In this document: piece by piece, positions 36,836 to 45,522 of the stretch | Layout: the number at the start of each line of letters is the position of its first letter | Numbering within the stretch: the first letter of the stretch is position 1 | From: Ensifer sp. LC163 | GTDB taxonomy: Bacteria; Pseudomonadota; Alphaproteobacteria; Rhizobiales; Rhizobiaceae | NCBI RefSeq assembly: GCF_001695855.1 | Contig: NZ_MBSS01000030.1 | Coordinates: 1 to 60,829, forward strand | Reading direction: 5' to 3' | DNA length: 60,829 bases | Made by a program: the position numbers and the translations under genes | The notes under the pieces: model-generated | What the model was told of the DNA's origin: nothing | Seen by the model: the letters and a program-made list of their open reading frames with translations, nothing else | Database searches by the model: none

Positions 36836-37825
36836 ATGAAGCGCTGGTCCATGATTTTTGCAGCAGTCATCACAATTTTACTGTCGAATACCGGCGAGCC
36901 GGCCGCAAAGAGTTCACGGTGGGGAAAGGACTATTTTCCAAACGTCAAAGTCGTCACTCAAGATGGCAAGAAGGTGAAATTCTATGACGATCTGATCAAG
37001 GACAGGATCGTCCTCATCAGCTTCATCTTCACCAGCTGCACGGACCTCTGCCCGCTGACGACAGCGCGTATCGCCCAGGTGGTGGACAGGCTGAGAGACG
37101 AAATCGGCAAGGACATTTTCGTGCTGTCGATCACGGTCGACCCCGAAAACGACACGCCGGACAAACTGAGAACCTTCGCCAACGCCTTTTACACCGGCCC
37201 TGGCTGGACATTCATCACGGGGAAGCCAGCCGACATTCGTGCCATCAATTCAAAGCTTGGCAACAAGAGCGATGTGGCGACCCAGCACCGCAACGAAATC
37301 GTTCTTGGCAACGACAAAACTGGCGAATGGACAAGAAACTCGCCGTTCGCGGACATCGAGAACCTGGAGCTTGCCATCCGCGACATGGACCCGGACTGGC
37401 GGGATCGTCGTCACGTTCGGCAGGATGCCTTGGCAGCAGACCATAATCCACATGGCCTGACAATCGGCCGCGAACCGGGGCAGGTCCTGTTCAAGAAGAT
37501 CTGTGCACCTTGCCACACAGTGGGCGTAACCGACCATATCGGCCCCGATCTGCTCGGCGTCACGGACCGGCGTGACCCCAAGTGGCTGGTGGAAATGATC
37601 ATGAACCCGGCCAGACTGCGCGCAAATAGAGACCCAATCCTCGCCGACCTCGACGCGAAATACAAAGGCGTCCGCATGCCGAATCTCGGCCTGTCGGCGA
37701 GCGACGCATCGGACCTCATCTCGTATCTGGCCAGCAGAACGGTTCAGATAGAAGAATTGCGGGCCCAGCCCGAGGAATCGCATCTCCACCCCACACAAGG
37801 CGGGTCTCATCACCAGCACAAATAG
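36836..37825 (+). CDS. SCO-family copper chaperone fused to cytochrome c
   Basis: A 329-aa exported protein. After a signal peptide comes a SCO1/SenC thioredoxin-like domain with the copper-binding CxxxC (C68 and C72, SCTDLCP) and a candidate His in ATQHRNEIVLG. The C-terminal third is a class I cytochrome c: haem site CAPCH (C223, C226, H227) and a likely axial Met in VRMPNLGLS. The tail is His-rich (HLHPTQGGSHHQHK) and may bind copper. GGAGGG precedes the ATG. It lies 108 bases after the multicopper oxidase, and the two are probably co-expressed. Confidence 0.85.
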   Translation: MKRWSMIFAAVITILLSNTGEPAAKSSRWGKDYFPNVKVVTQDGKKVKFYDDLIKDRIVLISFIFTSCTDLCPLTTARIAQVVDRLRDEIGKDIFVLSITVDPENDTPDKLRTFANAFYTGPGWTFITGKPADIRAINSKLGNKSDVATQHRNEIVLGNDKTGEWTRNSPFADIENLELAIRDMDPDWRDRRHVRQDALAADHNPHGLTIGREPGQVLFKKICAPCHTVGVTDHIGPDLLGVTDRRDPKWLVEMIMNPARLRANRDPILADLDAKYKGVRMPNLGLSASDASDLISYLASRTVQIEELRAQPEESHLHPTQGGSHHQHK

Positions 37826-38090
37826 ACGACCGCTTCCGGTGAAGTCGTGTTTGATTCGCGCCCGTTTGACGCTGTGCTCTTGGACGACGTTTGAGCTTTG
37901 CGGGTCAGCTGCAGTCATGTCTGGAGTGATGAGGTAGACGGCCTCCGCTCCTGGCATCGCTGTGGCATGCTGTGGGCACCGTGACGTTAACGGACCGGCG
38001 AACAGACTGTGTGATGCTGCAGCATGACCCGCGTCGCCCGAGATCCGCTCTATCGCTGCCACCGATTTGCGAGGGAATCTCGGCGCAAAG
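37826..38090. other. Noncoding, degenerate DNA
   Basis: No convincing gene on either strand. It leads into the IS110 remnant and marks the start of a region of decayed mobile DNA that runs to about 48.7 kb. Confidence 0.4.
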
Positions 38091-38310
38091 AGTGTTTTCC
38101 AGCTTCACTGTGTTGACACCGATTGGCAGGTCGTCCTGCGCAGTCGCTGCGACGCGGGCAGATGCAGCCATTCTTCGAGAAGCCTGCTCCTTGCCTGATC
38201 GGCATGGAAGTCTGCGCGACAGCGCATCACTGCTGGGCGGGAATGCCGAGGGAGGCTGGCCATGAGGTGCGGCTGATTCCATCAGGCTACGTCAAACCAT
38301 GCCGCATCGA
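38091..38310 (+). pseudogene. IS110-family transposase remnant, frameshifted
   Basis: Two adjoining frames together read VFQLHCVDTDWQVVLRSR, then FEKPAPCLIGMEVCATAHH and AGHEVRLIPSGYVKPCR. This matches the N-terminal DEDD region of IS110/IS1111-type transposases. The break between frames is near 38150, and similarity ends after about 75 codons. Not functional. Confidence 0.75.
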
Positions 38311-38694
38311 GCCCTCCGGCGAGAGTATGCGAAAACAGAAAGCCGTGACCACAGACCAAACAACCCTAGTTTGATCGCGAAATGGGTTCAGGTCAAAAAT
38401 CCGCACGACCCAGGGGCACGCCGACTGTTCGGCTTCAGATTGGAATCACCGTCCGGCATCACCGGAACACGCAAAAACAGCTATCGGGACTGAAACCTGC
38501 TACTCGCTACGACAACAAACACCGGTTGAAAGGTGCGTTGGCAGCAGTTGACGGTGAGGAAGGATGCTCCGGACATCTTGTTGCCGGGCGACGGCGACAC
38601 AGCCGACGGCTTTTGTAGCCCAATAGGCTGACTTGAACGCGTCACACTCGTTGCTTAGTTTCCGTTTTGGAGGAGCCGTGAAGGGGAGGGCGAG
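38311..38694. other. Noncoding, probable IS scar
   Basis: No complete gene. A short frame near 38470-38520 (QLSGLKPATRYDNKHRLKGA) recalls the C-terminal ATRYD motif of IS5/IS4-type transposases but is too short to assign. Confidence 0.25.
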
Positions 38695-38991
38695 ATGGCC
38701 GCAATGCCTTTTGGACATGCTGTGTATGTTCAACGCAAACAATTCATCGAGAAGATCACGTCTCTCGATGAAGTCTTCGATTTCCTAAACCAATGGCCGG
38801 AACAGCGAAGAGATCTCGCTCATGAGACGCTGTTGAAAGCCTGCCGGGATGCCGCCATTGGCCGGTTTCCGCTCGGTGCCGCGAGGGAGAATTTCCGGCG
38901 TTTTATCAAGAAAGCCGGGATGCTTGCGGAGGTCGATCAATTTCCGGGTCTGGGGAGGCCGAGCGCCGACCGAAACATCGGCAATACCTAG
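38695..38991 (+). CDS. DUF982 family protein
   Basis: A 98-aa small cytoplasmic protein of DUF982, a family largely limited to rhizobia and relatives. It shows the expected strand-helix start (AVYVQRKQFIEKITSLDEVF), a central LNQWPEQRRDLAHETLLKAC, and an arrangement ending in FRRFIKKAGML. GGGAGGGCGAG precedes the ATG. The function is unknown; many paralogues lie on symbiotic plasmids. Confidence 0.8.
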   Translation: MAAMPFGHAVYVQRKQFIEKITSLDEVFDFLNQWPEQRRDLAHETLLKACRDAAIGRFPLGAARENFRRFIKKAGMLAEVDQFPGLGRPSADRNIGNT

Positions 38992-39859
38992 CACTTTGAA
39001 CCCGCGTGCTGTGTCTGACACGGTGCTGTTGGCACGAGCCTTAAGGCTCCCCCGGCGGAGGTCTCCTTGGCAATCCTTTTGAGCAAGGGCATTACTTTGC
39101 GCTCGGCTGCGGAGAGCAAGGGGGTCGGCTACGAACGGTCCGGACACAGCTTCCTCCATCTTCGACAAAACTGGCGTCCGACGCCAGTCGGAACTGGTTG
39201 CGTTGATTGGCACGATGGCGACGGTACGCTTGTGATTTCCTGCTGCCGCTGCGCTAGCCGTGAGCCTGTCGGGTCGCTTTCACTCCAATGGTATTCGGGT
39301 CGAGCGCCCAACCACGCATCGGGGTACCCCAAAACAGGCCAGCCGATTGCCTGAAGTCACCGCAACCGCCGTTCCGGCGGGACATCACGGGTTCCGCAGT
39401 GCGTGCCTGGCGCTACTATGGACGGTGAGGCTGTCTCGACCATCGCCGGGCACCAGCGTTGCAGCAAGCTGGGTCTCGATATCCTTGTCAAAGGCGATGC
39501 GGTTCATGGTGTGGATCGGTGATCCATGACGTCGTCAGGCCGAAGCATCGCAGTCCGGCACTGAAGATCTGCATTCCATGGTGAACTTCTGGCCGCGGGG
39601 TGAGCTTCTGGCCGCGGCAGTGGCCTCGCAGGCGCACCGTCTTCGAGGGGTCAACATTCCATGTAGGATCAGATCACCACCCTGGCGAAGGTGGCGCAAA
39701 ACTCGATTGACGATTGTCGGCAATTGAAGAACCGAAACCCACGCCTGTTCTTCTAAGTGGCCGCTGATCCGGCAGCAGGCCGAGCGTCACACGGAGACGT
39801 AAGCCTCATTCAAGATTGCTGATCAATGCTGTCTGTAACACTCTGAATCCAATCAACTA
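38992..39859. other. 868-bp stretch with no confident gene
   Basis: Several short open frames on both strands have mixed, non-family-like translations and poor start sites. On the minus strand 39213-39000 begins MPINATSSDWRRTPVLSKME and looks protein-like, but it runs into the antisense of the DUF982 gene. Probably degraded mobile DNA. Confidence 0.3.
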
Positions 39860-40063
39860 ATGGATGTATTCCCGTTGAGATACGTGGTGGAAGTGGTTGA
39901 TGATGCGGATGAAATCCGCTGTTTTGCAGGCGAGTTGATCCGGCGAGACGGTAGCAGACTGGTGATGCGCCATCACGATATGGAATACTCGTTTGATTTG
40001 GCCTGCCTTTCCGATTGGCTCGCCGTGGATTGCCCAGAAAACTCTCACCTCGCGTCGAACTAG
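39860..40063 (+). CDS. Possible small hypothetical protein
   Basis: A 67-aa frame, MDVFPLRYVVEVVDDADEIR..., acidic and soluble, not recognised. It ends 43 bases before the LuxR-type regulator gene and is on the same strand. The ribosome-binding site is weak, so coding status is uncertain. Confidence 0.35.
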   Translation: MDVFPLRYVVEVVDDADEIRCFAGELIRRDGSRLVMRHHDMEYSFDLACLSDWLAVDCPENSHLASN

Positions 40064-40106
40064 GCTGTACACCATAAAAATAGACGGGAAAGCGGAGGGA
40101 GGGGGA

Positions 40107-40880
40107 ATGGCGGAATGCTCTAGCACGGGCGATTTTGAAGACAGCCACAAGGCTTTGTCGCACAAGAAAAAGATCGTCGTGCTTGCCAGGTTTGATCTGT
40201 TTGCGGAGTCGTTCATTCGGGCGGTCGGCAAACGGTTTCCCGAGCACGACGTCGTCGGATACTCCGATCGCGACAACTTGCTGGACGGCAAACTCGGCGA
40301 GGTCACGTTGATCATGCTTTACCGCATATCGTCGAAGACCGTTCCAAGCATTCTGCGAACAATTCACGAGTTCCACCCCGAAGCGTCCATCGGCCTGTTG
40401 GTAAACGATGCCGATGAAATCGACCTGTCGATCGCCAGCTTCGTTGAACAGAAGTCGATCCATGGCGTTCTGCCCCTGAACCTGCGCTTGGATGTTTGCC
40501 TCGCGGCGATCGACCTGCTGATGAAGGGAGGCGAGCACTTCCCCTCTGCGCTGCTGCGACGGCTGCCGCCGGAGCCGTTCACCTCGACCAGCGCTTCCGC
40601 TCGGCAAGCCGAAACGTCCGATGGCACCGTCTTTGCCAACCAGGGGCGGCGTCGGCGCGAGGCCGGTCTCGATGGATTGACGACCCGAGAGGTGCAAATT
40701 CTCGATCTGATCTGCATGGGCACGCAGAACAAGGTCATCGCCGCGCGGCTCGGGCTGTCCGAAAACACCGTGAAGGTTCACGTCCGCAACATCTATCAGA
40801 AGATGAACGTGCGCAACCGCACCGAGGCGGCCTCGCGCTATTTCACCGCCGAAGCCGATTGCGAAGATGCGCACGAGTAG
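40107..40880 (+). CDS. LuxR/NarL-type regulator with atypical receiver-like domain
   Basis: A 257-aa protein. The C-terminal LuxR helix-turn-helix is clear (LTTREVQILDLICMGTQNKV, IAARLGLSENTVKVHVRNIY). The N-terminal part (KKIVVLARFDLFAESFIRAV ... TLIMLYRISSKTVP) looks like a receiver fold, but the usual paired acidic residues and phospho-acceptor aspartate are not evident, so it probably does not respond to phosphorylation. The GGAGGGAGGGGG leader before the ATG at 40107 is very strong and fixes the start. Targets unknown. Confidence 0.8.
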   Translation: MAECSSTGDFEDSHKALSHKKKIVVLARFDLFAESFIRAVGKRFPEHDVVGYSDRDNLLDGKLGEVTLIMLYRISSKTVPSILRTIHEFHPEASIGLLVNDADEIDLSIASFVEQKSIHGVLPLNLRLDVCLAAIDLLMKGGEHFPSALLRRLPPEPFTSTSASARQAETSDGTVFANQGRRRREAGLDGLTTREVQILDLICMGTQNKVIAARLGLSENTVKVHVRNIYQKMNVRNRTEAASRYFTAEADCEDAHE

Positions 40881-41023
40881 ATCGGGTGTCCGATATTGTT
40901 ACGGTTCGCGGCCATCGCCACCCGCCATTTCCGGGTGTCGTCGCGGTTTGTGAACAATCCGCTGCTCCTCGCACCCGAGCGCCGGCACGTGAGCCGCGGA
41001 TCAGGCGGTGCGACGCGCGCGCC

Positions 41024-41345
41024 ATGAACGCACATCTTCCGGACGTCGGCGGCGAGGTCGATTCCGATGCGCACGCGGTCCTCGACCAGACCAATCACGT
41101 AGGCATTCATCGGCCAAGCTGGTTGCGCCGGAAAACATCACCTTGCGGTCCTGCCGCCACGTTTCTCCGGACTGAACCCGGTCGAATATGTCTGGAAGTT
41201 CCTGCGCGGCGACTGGCCCTCAAGCTGGGCCTTCACATCCTGCGACGCCATCGTCGAGCGTCGCTGCGCCGCTTGGAACAGGCTCGTCGCACAACGATCG
41301 AGATCCATTGCGTTCGGAGTGCTGAACTGGGCGCATCGGTTCTGA
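41024..41345 (+). pseudogene. IS630-family transposase 3' remnant, frameshifted
   Basis: Pieces in successive frames read MNAHLPDVGGEVDSDAHAVL, LVAPENITL, then GLNPVEYVWKFLRGDWPSSW and VERRCAAWNRLVAQRSRSIA, ending FGVLNWAHRF-stop. This is the order of the C-terminal DDE region of IS630-type transposases. At least two frameshifts separate the pieces. Upstream, 40881-41023 holds nothing recognisable. Confidence 0.8.
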
Positions 41346-41358
41346 TCAATGCCGCCCA

Positions 41359-41450
41359 AGGATCGCCAAGAACGGCGTGGCGGCGATGAAAATCGACCAG
41401 GAAATATCGAACGCAGCTTCCGGCGACAGCCCGATGCAAGCGTCGGTGCA
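41359..41450 (+). pseudogene. Second, isolated gspD (secretin) fragment
   Basis: RIAKNGVAAMKIDQEISNAA lies directly after the IS630 remnant and matches RIAENGVVAMRIDQEISNAT of the intact gspD in this window. At DNA level 53 of 57 bases agree between 41359-41415 (+) and 31840-31784 (-). Similarity fades after the following GGCGACAGC. It is too short to code for anything useful and is a remnant of a duplicated or rearranged secretin gene. Confidence 0.75.
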
Positions 41451-41596
41451 CCTCCCGCCACGTCTTACCGTCCACAAAAGGCCCACTCAATCTGTGGACA
41501 CGCTCGCGTGGGGAGACGTATTCAGTGGACAGATCTTCCAAATGTGACAGGTCTGGTCACGACCATCCACAGCACGGTCATTTCGGAGACCCATTC

Positions 41597-42166
41597 ATGG
41601 GAACTATTATCGGCTACACCCGCGTCTCGCCCGGCGACCAGGATGCCGCCGGTCAGACCCTGCGTCTCGAGCGGGTTGGCGCCATCAAGGTCTTCACCGA
41701 CGTCAAATCCGGGAGAAACATCGACCGGCCGGGCTTGGCGGAGTTGCTGGCATATGCGCGCGCCGATGACACGCTTGCGGTCGTCAGGCTCGATCGCCTC
41801 GGCCGTTCGCTTGCGGAATTGCTGGAAACGGTGACGATCCTTCGCGAGCGCCAGATTGCTCTTCTCAGCCTCGAGGAGAAGATCGACACCTCCTCTGCCG
41901 CTGGCGAACTGATCTTCCAGGTGTTCGGCGCCATCGCTGATTTCGAACGCAGGCTGATCTCGGAACGAACCAAAGACGGTGTGGCGGCCGGCAAGGCGAA
42001 GGGAAGACGCCCCGGACGTCAGCCGCTCGACATGAAAAAGGTCGATGCCGCCATCGAGCTCATCGCGACAGGAAGCACCCCGACCGAGGCGGCAAAGCAA
42101 CTCGGTCTCGGACGCTCCACGATCTACCGTGAAATGTGGAGGCGCGGGGTGAGCCGATCGGCGTGA
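41597..42166 (+). CDS. Serine recombinase (Tn3-type resolvase/invertase family)
   Basis: A 189-aa small serine recombinase. The catalytic serine is S11 (IGYTRVSPGDQD), with arginines in VVRLDRLGRSLAEL and ERRLISERTKDG. A C-terminal helix-turn-helix is at TPTEAAKQLGLGRSTIYREM. Start ATG at 41597 with GGAGA upstream. It is complete and could resolve or invert DNA at sites in this island. No partner transposase is intact nearby, so it may be left over from a Tn3-like element. Confidence 0.88.
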   Translation: MGTIIGYTRVSPGDQDAAGQTLRLERVGAIKVFTDVKSGRNIDRPGLAELLAYARADDTLAVVRLDRLGRSLAELLETVTILRERQIALLSLEEKIDTSSAAGELIFQVFGAIADFERRLISERTKDGVAAGKAKGRRPGRQPLDMKKVDAAIELIATGSTPTEAAKQLGLGRSTIYREMWRRGVSRSA

Positions 42167-42170
42167 CAAT

Positions 42171-42217
42171 CGTTCCTTGCAGTTCCCGACGCAAGGTTAT
42201 GTATCGGGAAAGGAACG
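42171..42217. repeat. Inverted repeat just downstream of the recombinase
   Basis: CGTTCCTT ... TTCCCGA (42171-42189) pairs with TCGGGAA-AGGAACG (42204-42217), leaving a 4-base bulge and a 14-base loop. It may be a terminator-like structure for the recombinase transcript or part of its crossover site. The remaining 42218-42477 shows no gene. Confidence 0.45.
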
Positions 42218-42477
42218 CCATGCTCTCGACGCCGCCCGTGTGTCCGCACTCATCCCTGAATTGCCAACCACTGGCTCCCGAAGCCAACATCTAGCCCGTC
42301 AGGACGGCCCGACTTCAACCTTGGCGGTGGCGGTCAGGCCAGAATGTAACCAAGTAACGATATTGCGGAAATGCTTCACGGACAATGCGAAATGAAAGGG
42401 GTTGAGTGAGGTGTGATTTAATCAATGCTTAAATTGTAACCAATACTTTTATCGGCGGGGTGGAGGAAATTACGTCG

Positions 42478-42795
42478 ATGAAAACTATACATCATAAAGT
42501 GATCTTTGTTGGTATTGCAGTATTTGTTGTCGCAGGCGGTGGCGCGGCGGCGGGCCTTGGGGCCGCAAGCAGGCTTACGCAAAATGTCGAGGTGGTGACG
42601 CAAGACGCCCAGTCGCTTCGCAATCACATGCAGGCCGACATGATGCATGACGCGCTTCGCGGCGATGTCCTTGCGTCACTACTGGCTCGGGATCCGGGCG
42701 CAGGATCGACATCGTGCAATTTATTGAATTGTAAGCAAATATTAATTCAGTTCATGATTGCATATGCAAAAATCCCACAAAACTCGCACCCATGA
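42478..42795 (+). pseudogene. Truncated methyl-accepting chemotaxis protein, N-terminus only
   Basis: The first about 80 codons read as a chemoreceptor start: a membrane helix (VIFVGIAVFVVAGGGAAAGL) and then a periplasmic helix (LRNHMQADMMHDALRGDVLA). After DPGAGSTS at about 42715 the sequence becomes AT-rich and the frame ends shortly after. No HAMP or signalling domain follows. GGAGG precedes the start. A decayed receptor, probably cut by a deletion or insertion. Confidence 0.65.
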
Positions 42796-42814
42796 CAGGT
42801 GGGTCTAACCCACT

Positions 42815-43111
42815 TCACCGATTAGGCCGTTCGAGCAGCGCCACCACGTCAGCCTGCATATCGAGGCATAAACTCTGATATTCGAGGATCAGCTCTTCCT
42901 GTCGAGGAACCTCCCTTCGGAGGTCATCGAGCTTCTTGGCGGCTAACGCGTAGCTTTCGAAAAGGTCATCCAACTCGTGGCTTTTGACAGAACGCAGGTG
43001 CCCTCTATGACGAGGCAAGGCCAGCGCTAAGCGGGCTCTGCCGTTCTGAACCAAGGACATTTTCTTGTCTTCCCGTTGCGATCCAGGAACTTTAATCGAG
43101 ACGGCAAACAT
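42815..43111 (-). CDS. Small hypothetical protein
   Basis: A frame of 98 aa, not recognised. The C-terminal half is helical and acidic (HELDDLFESYALAAKKLDDL, then RREVPRQEELILEYQSLCLD) with coiled-coil character. The start may instead be MSLVQNGRAR at 43060. Codon use looks normal for the region. Convergent to the truncated chemoreceptor. Confidence 0.5.
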   Translation of the reverse strand: MFAVSIKVPGSQREDKKMSLVQNGRARLALALPRHRGHLRSVKSHELDDLFESYALAAKKLDDLRREVPRQEELILEYQSLCLDMQADVVALLERPNR

Positions 43112-43538
43112 ATTCGACTAACCGGTGGGGCCGGTGTTGGGCATCATGCGCCGAAAAAAGTGCATCGGTGGGCCCTGCGGTGGATTGTGAGCCATTCGCG
43201 CATGGCGCGACTCGCCACAATTTAACAGCGATGCATCACTTACAAAGCATTGTGTCCATTCAATATTCCTAACAATAAATTTACCACAAGAACATATCGA
43301 GGACATCGGCTAGTCAAATGGCTGAAATAACCTGCAGAAATCAGGGGTTTGGTTGTGAACCATCTAGGAACGCACCGGAACATTTCGCGCCCGCAGCAAG
43401 AAACTTGCGCATTCCCCCTACAATCTGGCTGGCGGATTGTTGCTGCGAACGTGTCGGCTGTCCCCTAAGCTGCCTCTTTCTTGATCATTGGAGGAGATGA
43501 TCTGCTCAGACGCCGAAAGAAGCATTTCAAAGGGAGGC
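43112..43538. other. 427-bp noncoding stretch
   Basis: Lower GC than the surroundings and only short frames. It contains the promoter region for the two small genes that follow; no structure stands out. Confidence 0.35.
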
Positions 43539-43748
43539 ATGACTGTGATCACGAAGCGATATGACCTAAGGCGTGAACTGGATGGGACTTCAACGGTGTT
43601 CGACGTGTTCACCGGGAGGCCAGCTACGGTCGACCATCAGCTTGCCGTAGGACTGTCCGCTGAGTTAGCGGACGATACGCTCCAAGTACTCAACCTTGAG
43701 GATGCCATTCGAAGAGGCTTCATGTGGAAGCCCAGAGTTAGGCGCTAG
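43539..43748 (+). CDS. Small hypothetical protein
   Basis: A 69-aa protein, MTVITKRYDLRRELDGTSTV..., not recognised. The start at 43539 is backed by AAAGGGAGGC immediately upstream. Soluble, slightly basic at the C-terminus (WKPRVRR). It ends 11 bases before the next small gene on the same strand, suggesting a pair. Confidence 0.5.
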   Translation: MTVITKRYDLRRELDGTSTVFDVFTGRPATVDHQLAVGLSAELADDTLQVLNLEDAIRRGFMWKPRVRR

Positions 43749-43759
43749 GGGGTAACACC

Positions 43760-44062
43760 ATGAACGCCATCAACAACCGCTGCCAGCCCAAAGCCACAAC
43801 CTATCGTGCTCGCTCCTATTTCCCCCTAACGGGTAAGGTCACTTGGTACCTCACGCATGACTATCATCACGCTCGGTGGTGCTGGACCAAGGATGCCGAT
43901 CGCCAAGCATCGTTTCGAGATGATGGAGAGCTGTTCAAAGCGATCGCAGAAGCTGGAAGCCGAAACGAAAAGATTGGCGTCCGCAATGTGATCGTCGAAA
44001 CAACCACTCACGAGGAGCAGGAGCTTAGCCACTTCGATCACCCACGGGAACACGCCGAGTGA
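43760..44062 (+). CDS. Hypothetical protein
   Basis: A 100-aa protein, not recognised. It is rich in aromatic and His residues in the middle (VTWYLTHDYHHARWCWTKDA), with an acidic C-terminus. Second of two tightly spaced small genes. A good GGGGG site precedes the ATG. Confidence 0.5.
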   Translation: MNAINNRCQPKATTYRARSYFPLTGKVTWYLTHDYHHARWCWTKDADRQASFRDDGELFKAIAEAGSRNEKIGVRNVIVETTTHEEQELSHFDHPREHAE

Positions 44063-44881
44063 ACCAACGCACCAATGTCCTACAATTCATTCTCCTTACA
44101 AACCAGCCAGAGTGAGATCCCCTAGCCCTTGGACAGCCAAGCATAACCCACTCCCCCAAGGGGGCATGGCAGGGGGGGGGCTGGAAAGGGGGGCACTTTT
44201 TCTGGCGGCCATGCTTGTGCGTTGCAGGGCTGGCCGGTGGTGGATAAGGCGATGTTTTTCTTGCCGAGATAGCCTCCTGAAAAATGGCATGAAAAGGAGG
44301 GTGGGTATGAAGGCGCTGTGCTTCGCAGCCACCGAGCATCCGTCCCCGCTAACATGCTGAAAACAAAGGGCGGCAGTGCCGACCAAAGGATGCCATGTCC
44401 TCTTATCGCTGCCTCGCAGCGCTTGACCAGACGGAAAAACAACGGCAGGGATACGAATGGGTCTCATCGCGCATCCCTGCTCAGTGGCAAGGGCTTACGG
44501 GAAGTGGGCAACTTCCCGCGCTTCTCATGCCCTGCTGGGGAAACTTCCTCATCAAAGCCGGTCACGCTCGCGTCGGTCGTGCTTCTCCCCCTATAACGGG
44601 CGATTGTGGATTTGGTTCCCGTGGGGCAGATTAGTTGCATTCCAACTTTTCCCGCGATCGTGCAATCTTGAAAAAAGGCGCGCGCAACGCGCAATGTGGC
44701 ACATTCCAGCCTTTGAACGTGCGCCAATCGAGGGGAGGCCATCGATTTTGTCCGTCTGCGGCCCCGCATCGCTGCGCACAACATTCGTTAAGTATTTGAT
44801 TTTTAACGATAAAACGAGTCTTCCATCAACGCCGGATCGAGCGACCGTTGGCCCAGCGTCAAGCAGAACCGCTGCTGGATG
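44063..44881. other. 819-bp noncoding, hairpin-rich region
   Basis: No convincing gene. It contains the perfect palindrome CCCCCAAGGGGG (44153-44164), a run of nine G (44172-44180), a perfect 8-bp-stem hairpin CGGGAAGT/ACTTCCCG (44498-44518) and a GCGCGCGCAACGCGC stretch near 44682. Such density of dyads in noncoding plasmid DNA could mark a transfer or replication origin, but no relaxase or Rep gene adjoins. Confidence 0.35.
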
Positions 44882-45076
44882 TCATTGGCGCGGCGAGTTC
44901 GTATCCGTTATCTGCGGCGTGTATACGACCGTCTGGGTTTCTTCGTCCAGCAGCACACCGATCGCCAAGTAGACGAAGATGGCGCATATCAGGAGGAGTA
45001 GGACGCTGATAGGGAGTGCGGCTGACGATCGCCTTTCGGGAGCATTGTGGTGATATCGGCTGAACATGTTGTTCAC
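44882..45076 (-). CDS. Small single-pass membrane protein, hypothetical
   Basis: A 64-aa frame with a short basic N-terminus, one strong membrane helix (ALPISVLLLLICAIFVYLAI) and a polar C-terminal tail. The start may be GTG 45076 or ATG 45067. Not recognised; the clean membrane topology argues for a real gene. Confidence 0.45.
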   Translation of the reverse strand: MNNMFSRYHHNAPERRSSAALPISVLLLLICAIFVYLAIGVLLDEETQTVVYTPQITDTNSPRQ

Positions 45077-45150
45077 CCATTAGTGTTTTATCGAATGCCA
45101 TCATAAGCCGCCCAGGTCGTGGCAAAGGTGCGTTAAAAGAGCGCAAGCCG

Positions 45151-45378
45151 TTAAAAGGCCGTTGTTTTCTTCCGCCGCTTCCTCCGAACGCGTTGCGTGC
45201 TCTTCGTCACCGGCACTTCGGGCAATCCAAAGCCTGCAAGGGCGGCCAGCACAGCTGTGCTGTGTACGCCAAGCATGGCTTGTGCACCTTGCTGCACTGC
45301 GGCCCTAAACACCGGAACCAAGTCGTCATAGCCCAGTTCAATAAGCGCTCTTCAAAGCCTTTTTGTTCTTGCAGCATT
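45151..45378 (-). pseudogene. Frameshifted small gene, unknown family
   Basis: From ATG 45378 one frame reads MLQEQKGFEERLL. About 40 bases on, the protein-like sequence continues in another frame: ELGYDDLVPVFRAAVQQGAQ, AMLGVHSTAVLAALAGFGLP, EVPVTKSTQRVRRKRRKKTT, stop at 45151. The second piece has strong coding character and a basic tail, but no good start of its own. A single indel near 45345 would join them. Confidence 0.4.
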
Positions 45379-45522
45379 GGTTGGTTACTCCATGTGGGGC
45401 AAAAGAATTAAATGTAATTATACGTCGATTTCGCGCGGATTTCCATGTATCCGCAAATAAAACCGCCGCTTCACCTGGCTTAGCAAACGTTTCCAAGCTA
45501 TATTTCTGGATTGTCGCCTAAC

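Noticed and set aside
39810-40874. Leftward open frame (354 codons) opposite the LuxR-type regulator
   Set aside because: The rightward gene has a clear LuxR helix-turn-helix and a very strong ribosome-binding site; the antisense frame has no family character.
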